A stretch of DNA of 33,866 bases, taken from the NCBI GenBank assembly GCA_964501335.1, contig CAZCTC010000082.1, positions 1-33,866 of the forward strand, given 5' to 3'. The stretch is from CAZCTC01 sp964501335. GTDB taxonomy: Bacteria; Chloroflexota; Anaerolineae; B4-G1; SLSP01. Position numbers and translations under genes: made by a program. Under the pieces are notes generated by a model that was not told the DNA's origin, ran no database searches, and saw only the letters and a program-made list of their open reading frames with translations. Below, piece by piece: positions 6,919 to 15,665 of this stretch (position 1 is its first letter; each line of letters opens with the position of its first letter).

Positions 6919-7929
6919 GTGCGGGTTCTGGTAACTGGGAGCACAGGCTGTCTGGGATCAAACATTTGCAAACATCTGTTGAAAGAAGGATATGAAGTTC
7001 GAGCTTTGCTGCGAGAGTCTTCATCGACTGAGGCGATCGACGATTTGCCTGTGGAGCGGGTTTTGGGGGATGTGACCGATTACAAGAGTCTGGTTCAGGC
7101 TATGGACGGGTGCACCTGGGTTTTTCATACCGCCGCCTTTGTGACCTATTGGAAGAAAAATTGGGAAGCGGCCCGGCAGATCACGGTCGTCGGGACTGAG
7201 AATGTGGTGCAGGCCGCATTGAAGGTGGGGGTGAAGCGGTTGATCCATACGTCCAGCATTGCCACGATCGGCACGACCGGCAATCCGCGGCGTATTCCGG
7301 ATGAGAACTGGCCCTTTGATGAGTATAAATGGAAGATCCCGTATCACGCAACCAAACGCCAGTCCGAAGAATCGGTCATGGAAGGGGCGCGTCAGGGATT
7401 AGATGTCGTTATTTGCAATCCCTCGATTATTTTTGGAGAGCGGGATGTCAAATTGAATGCCGCCAAGGTTTTCCGGATGGTACAGTTCTTTTATCCCTTC
7501 TATCCGGCGGCCGGCGGTTCGGCGATCTGTGATGCGGATGATGTGGCGATCGGCCATATTCGGGCGGCCGAGCGGGGACGATGCGGGGAACGGTATATTA
7601 TGTGCAGTGAGAATCTGTCGGCCAGGGATTATTTTACCCTGGCGGCGGAAGTAAGCGGTCAACGCAAGCCCTGGATTCCGCTGCTCCATCCGGTGCCGCG
7701 TCTGATCACGGTTTTAGGAGAGCGTTCGGCCGAGCGCAAAGGCCAGGCTCCGATTTTTAATTCGTCCATGCCTTTTATCGTCAACCGGCATATTTTTGGT
7801 TCGCCGGAGAAGGCCCGGCGGGAGTTGGGATTCGGCCAGACTTCGGGGCGGGATTCGATGATGAAGGAATATCGCTGGCTGGATGAACATCATAAATTGC
7901 GGGCTTTGCTGGGTAAGCCGGCTTCGTGA
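6919..7929 (+). CDS. NAD(P)-dependent epimerase/dehydratase (extended SDR)
   Basis: The product has 336 residues and is an extended short-chain dehydrogenase with a Rossmann fold. The nucleotide site is GSTGCLG at residues 7-13 directly after the first strand (RVLVT). The catalytic YxxxK is Y142-K146 (YHATK), with a Ser-rich strand (HTSSIATIG) before it supplying the usual Ser/Thr. The C-terminal half is substrate-specific and resembles the dihydroflavonol-4-reductase/NDP-sugar epimerase group. GTG at 6919 is chosen because AAGGAGGGC lies 4-11 nt upstream and the Rossmann fold starts there. A TTG at 6853 would add 22 unlikely residues. It acts in the cytoplasm on a sugar nucleotide or a carbonyl/hydroxyl substrate that cannot be specified. 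The xseB promoter overlaps its stop codon. Confidence 0.85.
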   Translation: MRVLVTGSTGCLGSNICKHLLKEGYEVRALLRESSSTEAIDDLPVERVLGDVTDYKSLVQAMDGCTWVFHTAAFVTYWKKNWEAARQITVVGTENVVQAALKVGVKRLIHTSSIATIGTTGNPRRIPDENWPFDEYKWKIPYHATKRQSEESVMEGARQGLDVVICNPSIIFGERDVKLNAAKVFRMVQFFYPFYPAAGGSAICDADDVAIGHIRAAERGRCGERYIMCSENLSARDYFTLAAEVSGQRKPWIPLLHPVPRLITVLGERSAERKGQAPIFNSSMPFIVNRHIFGSPEKARRELGFGQTSGRDSMMKEYRWLDEHHKLRALLGKPAS

Positions 7930-7953
7930 CAGGTCGAAAAACCCGGTTATAAT
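7926..7953 (+). promoter_or_regulatory. Leaderless promoter of xseB operon
   Basis: GTGACA (7926-7931, overlapping the epimerase stop codon), a 16-bp spacer and a perfect TATAAT (7948-7953). The box ends 7 nt before the GTG at 7961. The geometry equals that of the MBL and methyltransferase genes. Confidence 0.7.
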
Positions 7954-7960
7954 TGAGAGC

Positions 7961-8233
7961 GTGTGGGTGAAAAATCATTTGATCGAGGACCCCTTGGAAA
8001 CGACAGATCCTATTCCTTTTGAACAGGCCATGGCGGAGCTAGAAGAAATTGTCCAGCGCTTGGAGACCGGAACCTTGAGTCTGGAGGAAACTGTGGCGCT
8101 TTATCAACGGGGGCGCTTTTTGACGCAGCATTGCCAGGGGTTGCTGGATGGGGCGGAGCTGCGGGTGCGGCAATTGATCCGTGACGGCGAAGGGGCGGGA
8201 CAGACGGCTCCTTTCCATACTGAGGAAGCGTAA
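7961..8233 (+). CDS. xseB: Exodeoxyribonuclease VII small subunit
   Basis: The product has 90 residues and is the small subunit of exonuclease VII, which degrades single-stranded DNA with the XseA large subunit in repair and recombination. The family core PFEQAMAELEEIVQRLETG followed by LSLEETVALYQRG is plain, with a C-terminal helix (LLDGAELRVRQLI). The start is uncertain. GTG at 7961 fits a leaderless transcript from the TATAAT 7 nt upstream and gives a short extra N-terminus. TTG at 7994, with GAGG upstream, would give the typical ~79 residues. No xseA is present in the window. It is the first gene of a run of five plus-strand genes, 10 bp before the next. Confidence 0.85.
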   Translation: MWVKNHLIEDPLETTDPIPFEQAMAELEEIVQRLETGTLSLEETVALYQRGRFLTQHCQGLLDGAELRVRQLIRDGEGAGQTAPFHTEEA

Positions 8234-8243
8234 GAGGAGAGGG

Positions 8244-9125
8244 ATGCGATTTCGGGCTCTGATTTCCGGGATATTGGCGGTGTTGGTTCTGGCCTGTTCG
8301 GCTCAGATTCCAACGTTACAGCCTATGGCTACCGTGCAGCCGCCTCTGGAAGAAAATCGGAGCCTGGGCCGTGACGGTGCAAGCTGGGCCAATGTGAAGT
8401 TGCAGGGATTGTGGGGCTCCTGGCAGGTCCGTCCGCAGGCGCAGGATGCGCTGGTTCAGGGTTATTTCCGTTACAATGTGGCGGAATGGAAGCCGGAGGT
8501 TTCGCAATCCACGAAAGACGGCGATACTCAGGCCACGTTGCGTCAGGGTCTGGGATTGCAGATTCCGGGGGGCGGCAGCGATGTTTATACCAATGTCTGG
8601 AACGTTGCGTTGGCTACCGGGATGCCGATGAATCTGGCCATGGATCTGGGCAGCGGAGAGGCTACCGTGGATGCCAGCGGCCTCTCGTTGAGCGGATTGA
8701 GCTTTAACGGTGCCGATACCGATTTGCGTTTGAGCTTTTCTTCGGTCAATCCTGAGCCATTGACCACGCTGAGAGTGGTGGCCGGCGCCGGGGATACGAT
8801 CCTTTCCGGATTGGGAAACGCCAATCTGGACCGTCTTTCCGTCACCGGCGGCGCCGGGTTGATCGATGTGGATTTCAATGGAGCCTGGAGCCGGGGGGCT
8901 CTGGCCGACATTACGGCCGGCGCCGGCAAAATTACAATTCGGGTTCCTCAGGGTTTGGGTGTGCGGGTGGTGTTGATCGGTGCCCCGGTGCGGGCCGTGA
9001 AAACCAGCGGTTTTGTGGAACGAGGCCAGGATGCTTATGTCAACTCGTCCTATGGCGTGGCGCCGCTGACGTTGACGATTCATTTGACGGTGGGCGTTGG
9101 CGACATCGTTTTGATTTCTCAGTAA
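8244..9125 (+). CDS. Toastrack-domain (DUF4097/LiaF-like) lipoprotein
   Basis: The product has 293 residues. A lipoprotein signal ends at Cys18 (LVLAC), so it is predicted to be anchored on the outer face of the cytoplasmic membrane. From about residue 110 the sequence is a repetitive beta-strand pattern: AMDLGSGEATVDASGLSLSG, then LRVVAGAGDTILSGLG, then VTGGAGLIDVDFNGAW, then ITAGAGKITIRVPQ. This is typical of the 'toastrack' right-handed beta fold of DUF4097 and LiaF C-termini. Such domains are linked with envelope-stress sensing, though no role is shown here. ATG at 8244 is supported by GAGGAGAGGG just upstream. A histidine kinase lies two genes downstream, so a sensing partnership is possible. 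Confidence 0.7.
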   Translation: MRFRALISGILAVLVLACSAQIPTLQPMATVQPPLEENRSLGRDGASWANVKLQGLWGSWQVRPQAQDALVQGYFRYNVAEWKPEVSQSTKDGDTQATLRQGLGLQIPGGGSDVYTNVWNVALATGMPMNLAMDLGSGEATVDASGLSLSGLSFNGADTDLRLSFSSVNPEPLTTLRVVAGAGDTILSGLGNANLDRLSVTGGAGLIDVDFNGAWSRGALADITAGAGKITIRVPQGLGVRVVLIGAPVRAVKTSGFVERGQDAYVNSSYGVAPLTLTIHLTVGVGDIVLISQ

Positions 9126-9156
9126 CGCTGCGGGCGGTTTTGCAAGGAGGCTGGCC

Positions 9157-9771
9157 ATGCGTTTCTTCCGAAGACTTTTGCGACCCAATTTACCACCGCC
9201 GGGGCGTCCTGATTTCCCACCGGGAGTACCTCCTCCCCCTATGGGACCTTTTAATTTACCTCCCCCCCTTCCTCCCCGGTCGCTGTTGGAGCAGGCCCAA
9301 CATTTGTTGATGAACGGCGATCCTGAAGGCGCGGCTGTAATCTTCGATCGATTATCCCATGAAGCGTATGCCCAAGATCGTATCTGGGTCGGCGTGCAGA
9401 TGACGACGCGGGCGGTTCAGGCCTGGCTGGCGGCCCGGAATCCGGAAGCGGCCCGCCAGCATGTCTTGCAGGTGGCGCAGCAGATGGCGGCGCTCGGGCG
9501 GGGCGAACAGGCGGCGCGGTGGATGCAGATGGTGTTGATGCTTTTCGATGAAGATTATCCTCAGATCGGTCAGCAATTGCAACAGGAGTTGCGTTCTTTG
9601 CTCGGCAGTCCGGCCACTCAGGCTCCGGCCGCGGTACCGGCTCCGTCTCAGCATTCCCTTCCGGCCCAATGTCCCTCCTGCGGCGCTCCGGTGCGGCCCG
9701 ACGATGTGAAGTGGATAGGGGCGGATCGCGTCGAATGTGCTTATTGCGGTAACATTATCCTCGCAAAGTAA
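9157..9771 (+). CDS. Proline-rich, helical-repeat, zinc-ribbon protein
   Basis: The product has 204 residues and I do not recognise a named family. Residues 1-48 are very rich in Pro with a basic start (MRFFRRLLRP). Residues ~48-145 are helical and Ala/Gln-rich and look like TPR-type helical repeats (LLEQAQHLLMNGDPEGAAVIFDRL...). After an Ala/Pro linker, the C-terminus is a zinc ribbon with CPSC near residue 170 and CAYC near 195. AAGGAGG precedes the ATG with good spacing. It lies 31 bp after the toastrack lipoprotein and 11 bp before the histidine kinase, so it is probably co-transcribed. A protein-protein adaptor role is an inference only. Confidence 0.7.
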   Translation: MRFFRRLLRPNLPPPGRPDFPPGVPPPPMGPFNLPPPLPPRSLLEQAQHLLMNGDPEGAAVIFDRLSHEAYAQDRIWVGVQMTTRAVQAWLAARNPEAARQHVLQVAQQMAALGRGEQAARWMQMVLMLFDEDYPQIGQQLQQELRSLLGSPATQAPAAVPAPSQHSLPAQCPSCGAPVRPDDVKWIGADRVECAYCGNIILAK

Positions 9772-9782
9772 AGGCTTGGTGT

Positions 9783-12176
9783 ATGCAGGGATTTGAATTT
9801 CTGTTTAATTTGCTGGGGACTACGTCGGGTTCGGCCGTTTATCACTTGCTGATTGCCCTGGCGCTCGTGCCGGCGGTGGGAATTGTCTGGACCGAGTGGC
9901 GACAATCGAAGAATGATGAATTGGAACCCTATGTCTTTGCCATTGCGGGGACCATGCTGGTACGCATTGTGGCGTTGGTGCTGGCCCCCTTTCACCTGAC
10001 GGGAGACAGTCTGGTGGCGGTCTTTTCGGCCCCCTGGCTCTATGCGGTGGAATTGCTCTCTGTTTTTCTGTTGTTTGGGGGATTTGCGGTCGCCATCTGG
10101 CCGGAGCGACGCAAGTTGCTGCTGCGCGGGTTGCTTGGGGGGTGGTTTGTCGTTTCGTTGGGGTTGGCGATCTTCTGGTATGTGATTTATGTCCAGCAAT
10201 TATTGATCACCTATAACGATTTCGGACAGATCCCGGTCTGGTATCTGCTGCTGGCCCTGGCTTCTTTTGTGGCGGCCGGTCTGATCCTGCGTTTTCGGCG
10301 GGATACCGGGTGGGTGACCCCGGCAGCTTTCGGCCTTCTGGGGGCCGGGGCGTTGATGGGGTTTGGGGGCGCTCTTTTTGGTGGGATTGCTTTTCAGCAG
10401 ACGGCTGAAGGGATTGCCCGGTTGATCTGGTTGATCGCCTATCCGCTCTTTGCGGTGGCTTTTTACAGTACCTCGTTGCAGGATCTCAATCTCTATCGGG
10501 ATGAATTGAAGGGGTTGAGCGATCAATCGCTGGTTCAGCGGCAGGAGATGCTTTTCCTGATCGAGGCGACCCGCTCGATCGGCGAGTCGCTGGATTTGCG
10601 GGGGATGCTGGGGCAGGTAGCCGAGATTGTGGCGCAGGCGCTGCGGGCGGATCGGGTTTCTATTTTCCTGGCGCATCAGGAGAAGCCGAATACTTTGATC
10701 CTGGTGGGGAATTATCGGGTGTTGGGCCATCGTTACAGCCCTCCGCAGGAAATTCCGATGCGCAATTATCCGGTCCTTTCTTTTGCCATGCGCCAGCCCC
10801 AGATGGTTTTTGGTCCGAACGATGATTATACGACCATGCAGCCGGTCTTTACTTTGCTGGGGATCGAGAAACCGGGGCCGGTGTTGATTCAACCGCTGGC
10901 CCGTCAGAAGCAGGTGATGGGGTTGTTGCTGGCCTGCAACGATTATTCGGGCAATGAGTTCACTTCAGAACAGGAGAATCTGGCGACCACCGTGGCGGTG
11001 CAGATCGCCGGGGCGGTGGAGAACAGCCGTCTCTATCGGGCGCTGGAAGACAAAGCGAAGGAGCTGGCGCAGCTGTTGACGGCGCGGGAGGAAGAGTTCC
11101 AGCGTCAGGAAGCTATTCTGGAAAGTATGGCCGAAGGAATTCTGGTCAGCGATCCGAAGGGCCGGATTATCCTGGTCAATGCGGCGGCGGAAGAGATCGT
11201 GGGCGTGGAACGCGAGACCTTGCGCGGACGGCTGGTCACCGAGCTGTTGACGTTGCCGACGACGGATGAGGGATTGGAAGCGGCGGCCTTGATCGATATC
11301 ACGCGCCCGATCGAAGTGGTTTTCGATCTGCACGATCGTAAGCTGCGGGTCCATGCGGCGCCCGTCTTGATGCAGAATGGGGCACGTCTCGGTGTGGTGG
11401 CCATCCTGGCCGATATCACTCGCGAGAGCCTGGCGGAAGAGGCCAAGCGGGAGTTCATTGCCAGCATTTCGCATGAATTGCGCACGCCGCTGACCGCGAT
11501 CAAAGGGTATTCCGAGCTGCTGTTGGGGGGGATGGCCGGGATGTTGCCGGCCGGGCCGGCGCAATTCCTGGGCGTAATCCGGGAGAATGCGTTGCGGATG
11601 TCTTCCCTGACCGACAATATTATCTCCGTGGCGGAGATTGAGCGGGGCCGGTTGGGGCTGAATTATCAGAGTATTAATGTAGGGACCCTGATCAATGAAG
11701 TGGTCAGCCGTTATCGGGAACGGATTGCGCAGCGGCAGTTGAAGGTGACGGTCGACGCCCCGGAGGGGCTGCCTACCATTGAGGCCGATGCCAATCGGTT
11801 GCGGATGGTGATCGACAATCTGGTGAACAATGCGGTGAAGTTTACCTATCCTGAAGGGAAGATCCATGTCGGCGTGCGGATGATCTCGGATAACGGCGGC
11901 AAGCCGGCCTATATTTCGATTGCCGTGGCCGACAACGGGGTGGGCATTGAAGTCAATGAGCAGCCGTTGATCTGGGACCGTTATTATCGGGCGAACAATC
12001 CTTTGAGCCTGGAGGCCGGCGGGTTGGGAATCGGTCTGCCGATTGCCCGGGCTTTGGCCGAGGCGCACGGCGGCCGCATCTGGGTGGACAGCATTCCTGG
12101 ACAGGGGAGTACCTTCTCAGTGTTGATCCCGATTTCCCGCGCTGTAGGGGCGGAGAATGGAGCACGAATCGCATGA
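9783..12176 (+). CDS. Membrane sensor histidine kinase (7TM-GAF-PAS)
   Basis: The product has 797 residues and is a two-component sensor kinase. Residues ~1-230 hold about seven membrane helices. A GAF domain (~265-415) starts after ATRSIGESLDLRGMLGQV. A short coiled coil (ALEDKAKELAQLLTAREEEF) leads into a PAS domain (~445-545, AILESMAEGILVSDPKGRI). The HisKA domain has the phospho-acceptor His564 in FIASISHELRTPLTAIKGYS. The ATPase domain (~670-785) has NLVNNAVKF, DNGVGIE and GGLGIGLPIA. All catalytic boxes are intact. No response regulator is adjacent. The nearest receiver-like protein is at 16818, so the pairing is unknown. Its stop overlaps the ATG of the DUF192 gene. Confidence 0.93.
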   Translation: MQGFEFLFNLLGTTSGSAVYHLLIALALVPAVGIVWTEWRQSKNDELEPYVFAIAGTMLVRIVALVLAPFHLTGDSLVAVFSAPWLYAVELLSVFLLFGGFAVAIWPERRKLLLRGLLGGWFVVSLGLAIFWYVIYVQQLLITYNDFGQIPVWYLLLALASFVAAGLILRFRRDTGWVTPAAFGLLGAGALMGFGGALFGGIAFQQTAEGIARLIWLIAYPLFAVAFYSTSLQDLNLYRDELKGLSDQSLVQRQEMLFLIEATRSIGESLDLRGMLGQVAEIVAQALRADRVSIFLAHQEKPNTLILVGNYRVLGHRYSPPQEIPMRNYPVLSFAMRQPQMVFGPNDDYTTMQPVFTLLGIEKPGPVLIQPLARQKQVMGLLLACNDYSGNEFTSEQENLATTVAVQIAGAVENSRLYRALEDKAKELAQLLTAREEEFQRQEAILESMAEGILVSDPKGRIILVNAAAEEIVGVERETLRGRLVTELLTLPTTDEGLEAAALIDITRPIEVVFDLHDRKLRVHAAPVLMQNGARLGVVAILADITRESLAEEAKREFIASISHELRTPLTAIKGYSELLLGGMAGMLPAGPAQFLGVIRENALRMSSLTDNIISVAEIERGRLGLNYQSINVGTLINEVVSRYRERIAQRQLKVTVDAPEGLPTIEADANRLRMVIDNLVNNAVKFTYPEGKIHVGVRMISDNGGKPAYISIAVADNGVGIEVNEQPLIWDRYYRANNPLSLEAGGLGIGLPIARALAEAHGGRIWVDSIPGQGSTFSVLIPISRAVGAENGARIA

Positions 12177-12544
12177 AGAAACGTTGGATGCGCATCGACC
12201 ATGCCAATGGAAAGCCCTTGCCGTTAAAGGTGCGGCGTTGTGATACCTATTTATGTCGGCTGCGAGGGTTGATGTTTCGCAGTAAGTTGCGGCCGGATGA
12301 AGGGTTGCTCTTTGTGGAGGCCTCTGAGAGTCGGGTGACCACGGCCATCCATATGTTCTTTGTCTTTTGTGATATTGCGGTAGTCTGGCTGACTTCGGAT
12401 GGGACTGTGGTGGATAAAGCTCTGGCCAAACCTTTTCGCCCCTATTACGCGCCTAAATCCCCGGCGCGTTATTACCTGGAGGGCCCGGTTGAACTGCTCG
12501 ATTGGGTCAGGGTCGGCGAGAAGTTGCGGCTAGTCGATTTATAA
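12173..12544 (+). CDS. DUF192 family protein
   Basis: The product has 123 residues and belongs to DUF192, a compact beta-barrel family of unknown function. Its signature is visible: a Cys-x-GLMFR-type stretch (CRLRGLMFRSKLRPDEGLLF), an H-M-F-F motif (AIHMFFVFCDIAVVWL), VVDKA and the Tyr-rich PYYAPKSPARYYLE ending. The family often has a signal peptide; this one has none, so it is probably cytoplasmic. The start codon overlaps the histidine kinase stop (ATGA), which implies translational coupling. Confidence 0.88.
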   Translation: MKKRWMRIDHANGKPLPLKVRRCDTYLCRLRGLMFRSKLRPDEGLLFVEASESRVTTAIHMFFVFCDIAVVWLTSDGTVVDKALAKPFRPYYAPKSPARYYLEGPVELLDWVRVGEKLRLVDL

Positions 12545-12545
12545 T

Positions 12546-12573
12546 TTGCCAAATTCGGAAATTTCGTTATAGT
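12546..12573 (+). promoter_or_regulatory. Promoter of the LysM peptidase-birA operon
   Basis: TTGCCA, a 16-bp spacer and TATAGT lie directly after the DUF192 stop codon. The leader to the ATG at 12655 is about 75 nt and contains a small GACTG/CAGTC hairpin (about 12583-12597). Confidence 0.65.
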
Positions 12574-12654
12574 AGTGCGGTCTGACTGTCCGGCAGTCAA
12601 TTGTTTTCCCCATGGCTACGGCCTGGCATCTTTTGCCCTGATGGAAGGTCCTTT

Positions 12655-14076
12655 ATGCGTCGTTTTTTGCTGTTGCTCGGCCTATGCTTATTGTTGTCAG
12701 GGCCGGCCGGATGGGTTGAGGCTCACGTTGCCCCTCCCCCCGAGTCGTTTGACACACCAGAACATATCGTCGGTTCGGGCGAGACCTTGTCTTCCATTGC
12801 CCGACGATATGGGGCCGATGTCCATACTTTAATGCGGATTAACGATCTGGCCGATCCTCGAGAGATTTATGTCGGCCAGCATTTGCGTATCTCGCTGGAT
12901 CCTATGGAACCGGATACCCGGGAATGGCAGGAACATTCGCTGGGATTGGGCGAGAATGTGGCGTTGCTGGCCGGTCGCAGTGGTGTTTCCGTCGATGCTA
13001 TGGCCCGGGCGAATCGGCTGCTCAATCCTGGGGCGTTGTTGACGGGGCAGACGGTGCGCATGCCGGCTCAGGGTGAAGGGATGGGGCTGGCGATGGCCGG
13101 CGCCGACGAGACCTGGACGACGCTGGCGATTCGGCAGGGGCTATCGCGGTGGGAGATGATGCGGTTGAATCCGGAACCGGTTTATGCCGGAGCTCTGGTG
13201 CGTCTGCCCGGTGTTCAGACGACGGAAGGCCTGCCCTATCCGATTGTGAGTGTGAAGCTGACGCCGCAGCCTGTGTATCAGGGGAAGACGGCTATTTTGG
13301 AAATTGAAACGGCCGGGCTTTCGACCTGCGAGATTACCTATCTGGAGCGGACCGAAGCCTGTTATCAACAAGATCTCACGCATTCGTATGCGCTGATCGG
13401 AATTCCTGCGATGCAGGAGCCCGGCAATTATGAATTGGGCTTGAGGGTTACTGCGGCGGACGGTGAAGCGGTGGTCTCCATGCCTCTGGTGGTGACGGCC
13501 GGGCGTTTTAATTTTGAACGGATCGATTTGCCGTCGAATTTACAGGATTTGCTCGATCCGGAACTGGTCCAACGGGAATCGACCCGGCTGGCCGAGTTGC
13601 AGGGATTGCGATCCGCTGAGCGATACTGGCCGTTGCCTTATCCTTTGCCGGTCCAGGCTTCGGTCTCTTCCTATTTTGGATCGCGCCGTTCTTATAATGG
13701 TGGGCCTTACAATGTCTATCATGGCGGTATCGATTTAAGAGCGGGGACCGGGGTGCCGGTGCACAGCCCGACGGCCGGCGTTGTGGTGCTGGCTGAACCG
13801 CTGGCGGTGCGTGGCAATGCCGTCATGGTCGATCACGGCTGGGGGGTGTTGACGGGGTACTGGCATCTCTCGCGGATCGATGTCCAGGTAGGCCAGGAAG
13901 TTTCGGCCGGGCAGGTGTTGGGGTTGGTGGGAAATACCGGTCGTTCCACCGGTTCGCATTTACATTGGGAGATGTGGGTGAACGGGACGGCGGTTGATCC
14001 GCTGCAATGGACGACGAATTTCTGTCCCCTGCCGGAACCGGTGCGGTTGATGCAAAATACCCGGGTGGCTCAATGA
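12655..14076 (+). CDS. Secreted LysM / M23 peptidase
   Basis: The product has 473 residues and is a predicted exported cell-wall hydrolase. A signal peptide covers about residues 1-22 (MRRFLLLLGLCLLLSGPAGW). LysM domain 1 is at ~38-82 and a second at ~94-140. A weaker third follows near 145-185. A beta-rich linker domain carries two cysteines (STCEITYLERTEAC). The C-terminal M23 domain (~335-460) has H356xxxD360 and the HLH motif at 435-437, the full zinc set, so it should be active on peptide cross-bridges of peptidoglycan. Proteins of this build may also act as amidase activators if the zinc site is lost, but it is kept here. ATG at 12655 has GGAAGG upstream. The stop overlaps the birA start. 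Confidence 0.92.
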   Translation: MRRFLLLLGLCLLLSGPAGWVEAHVAPPPESFDTPEHIVGSGETLSSIARRYGADVHTLMRINDLADPREIYVGQHLRISLDPMEPDTREWQEHSLGLGENVALLAGRSGVSVDAMARANRLLNPGALLTGQTVRMPAQGEGMGLAMAGADETWTTLAIRQGLSRWEMMRLNPEPVYAGALVRLPGVQTTEGLPYPIVSVKLTPQPVYQGKTAILEIETAGLSTCEITYLERTEACYQQDLTHSYALIGIPAMQEPGNYELGLRVTAADGEAVVSMPLVVTAGRFNFERIDLPSNLQDLLDPELVQRESTRLAELQGLRSAERYWPLPYPLPVQASVSSYFGSRRSYNGGPYNVYHGGIDLRAGTGVPVHSPTAGVVVLAEPLAVRGNAVMVDHGWGVLTGYWHLSRIDVQVGQEVSAGQVLGLVGNTGRSTGSHLHWEMWVNGTAVDPLQWTTNFCPLPEPVRLMQNTRVAQ

Positions 14077-14876
14077 TCGATGCCGAGCTGGCGGCTTACT
14101 GTCAGCGTAAGGAATGGCTGGGTGGCGCTCACCTGCGCTATCTGGAGCAGATCGGTTCGACGAACGATGTGGTGCGCGAGGCCGGTGAGAGCGGCGCTCC
14201 GGAAGGTTGGGGGGCGCTGGCCGAGCTGCAAACGGCGGGGCGGGGGCGATTGGATCGGCGCTGGGAAGCTCCGGCGGGAAGTTGTTTGTTGTTGTCGTTG
14301 CTTTTTCGTCCGGCAGAGCCGTTTGCATACTGGGCCAGACGGATTACAATGATTTGTGGGATTGCCTTGGTCGATGCGGTGGCGGCTCAGGTAGGGCCGG
14401 GGGCTTTATTGAAATGGCCCAACGATTTGATCCGAAATCGCCCCGATGGCTGGGTCAAACTGGCCGGAATGTTGAGCGAGATCGGATTGAAGGACGGTCG
14501 GCCTGATTTTATTGTGGTAGGGATCGGAATCAATGTGAATGTTCCGGCTGAAGTGCTGCCGACGCTGGCTCCCAATGCGGCCAGCCTGCTTTCTGAATTC
14601 GGGCGGCCGGTTTCCCGGGTGGCTTTGCTGGAGGCGTTTTTGCAGGGAATCGAACGCTGTTATGCAGAATTGCGCGGCGGCGTCGACCCTTTGCCGGAAT
14701 GGCGGGCACGATTGGCCTGGTTGGGGGAGCCTGTACGGATGGTGACGTTACAGGGTGAAGTGGAAGGTCGGGCTGAATCGGTGGATGAAGACGGGGCCTT
14801 GTGGATACGGCGCCCGGATGGCGATCTGACACGCTTTGAAGTCGGCGATGTCAGTCTGCGGATCGCAGAAATGTGA
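14073..14876 (+). CDS. birA: Biotin-[acetyl-CoA-carboxylase] ligase
   Basis: The product has 267 residues. It joins biotin to the acceptor lysine of biotin-dependent carboxylases through biotinyl-AMP. The catalytic domain shows GSTND (28-32), GRGR (56-59) in the biotinyl-AMP loop, KWPNDL (114-119), then KLAGML and IGINVN. The C-terminal SH3-like domain (~220-265, LGEPVRMVTLQGEVEGRAESVDEDGAL) is present. There is no N-terminal helix-turn-helix, so it is a class I enzyme and not a biotin-operon repressor. The ATG overlaps the peptidase stop (ATGA), and I prefer it to an upstream ATG at 14007 that lies inside the peptidase gene. Confidence 0.95.
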   Translation: MIDAELAAYCQRKEWLGGAHLRYLEQIGSTNDVVREAGESGAPEGWGALAELQTAGRGRLDRRWEAPAGSCLLLSLLFRPAEPFAYWARRITMICGIALVDAVAAQVGPGALLKWPNDLIRNRPDGWVKLAGMLSEIGLKDGRPDFIVVGIGINVNVPAEVLPTLAPNAASLLSEFGRPVSRVALLEAFLQGIERCYAELRGGVDPLPEWRARLAWLGEPVRMVTLQGEVEGRAESVDEDGALWIRRPDGDLTRFEVGDVSLRIAEM

Positions 14877-14910
14877 TCGGCAATTCATTTGAATAGAAGG
14901 AGCGAGGGCC

Positions 14911-15648
14911 TTGCGTTATCTCATCATTTCGGACATCCATGGCAATTTCCCCGCCTTGCAGACGGTATTGGCTGATGCCCGGCCATTTGATGCGATCTGG
15001 TGTTTAGGCGATCTGGTCGGTTACGGGCCGGACCCTAACGATTGTATCGAGCGTATCCGGGAATTTCCCCATATTTGTATTGCCGGCAACCACGATTGGG
15101 GGGCGGTGGGGCGGGCCGATCTGTATGTTTTCAATAACGATGCCCGCCAGGCGTTGTTGTGGACGCGCAGCATTTTGGAACCCGACAATCTGCGTTATCT
15201 GGCGGATCTGCCGGCCGCCGTGGAGGTCGAAGAGGTTGAGGGGGTGATGCTGGCTCACGGCAGTCCCCGAGAACCTTTATGGGAATATTTGTTGGATCCC
15301 GGGACCGCGCGGATGAATTTCATGGCTTTTAATTTCAACCTGGGATTGGTCGGGCATACGCACATTCCGTTGATCTTTGAGTGGATGGAGGATCAGCGGG
15401 AGGCGCGGACGTTGTTGCCCGATTGGGAAGGTCCTTTGCAGCTGGCCGGTCGGCGGTTGATTCTCAATCCCGGCAGTGTGGGCCAGCCTCGGGACGGGAA
15501 TCCGCGATCGAGTTATGCGATCTACGACTCTGATACCCAGGTCTGGGAAGTGCATCGAGTAGCCTATGCCGTTGAAGTCACTCAGGAGCGCATGCGTGCT
15601 CGGGGATTGCCGCCTCGGTTGATCGATCGTCTGGAGATGGGACGATAG
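14911..15648 (+). CDS. Metallophosphoesterase (YfcE/MJ0936-like)
   Basis: The product has 245 residues and is a calcineurin-like phosphoesterase. The metal ligands read in order as D8 and H10 (SDIHGN), D34 (LGDLVGYGPDP), N60-H61 (GNHDWG), a His in LAHGSP, and GHTH. The LVGYG form of the second motif is typical of small bacterial phosphodiesterases of this branch. It begins with TTG at 14911, supported by AGAAGGAGCGAGGG upstream and by the immediate first strand (RYLIISDIHGN). It stops with TAG. It is 34 bp after birA and 17 bp before the DUF4349 gene. The physiological substrate is unknown. Confidence 0.9.
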   Translation: MRYLIISDIHGNFPALQTVLADARPFDAIWCLGDLVGYGPDPNDCIERIREFPHICIAGNHDWGAVGRADLYVFNNDARQALLWTRSILEPDNLRYLADLPAAVEVEEVEGVMLAHGSPREPLWEYLLDPGTARMNFMAFNFNLGLVGHTHIPLIFEWMEDQREARTLLPDWEGPLQLAGRRLILNPGSVGQPRDGNPRSSYAIYDSDTQVWEVHRVAYAVEVTQERMRARGLPPRLIDRLEMGR

Positions 15649-15665
15649 TCTAACAGGAGGAGGAG

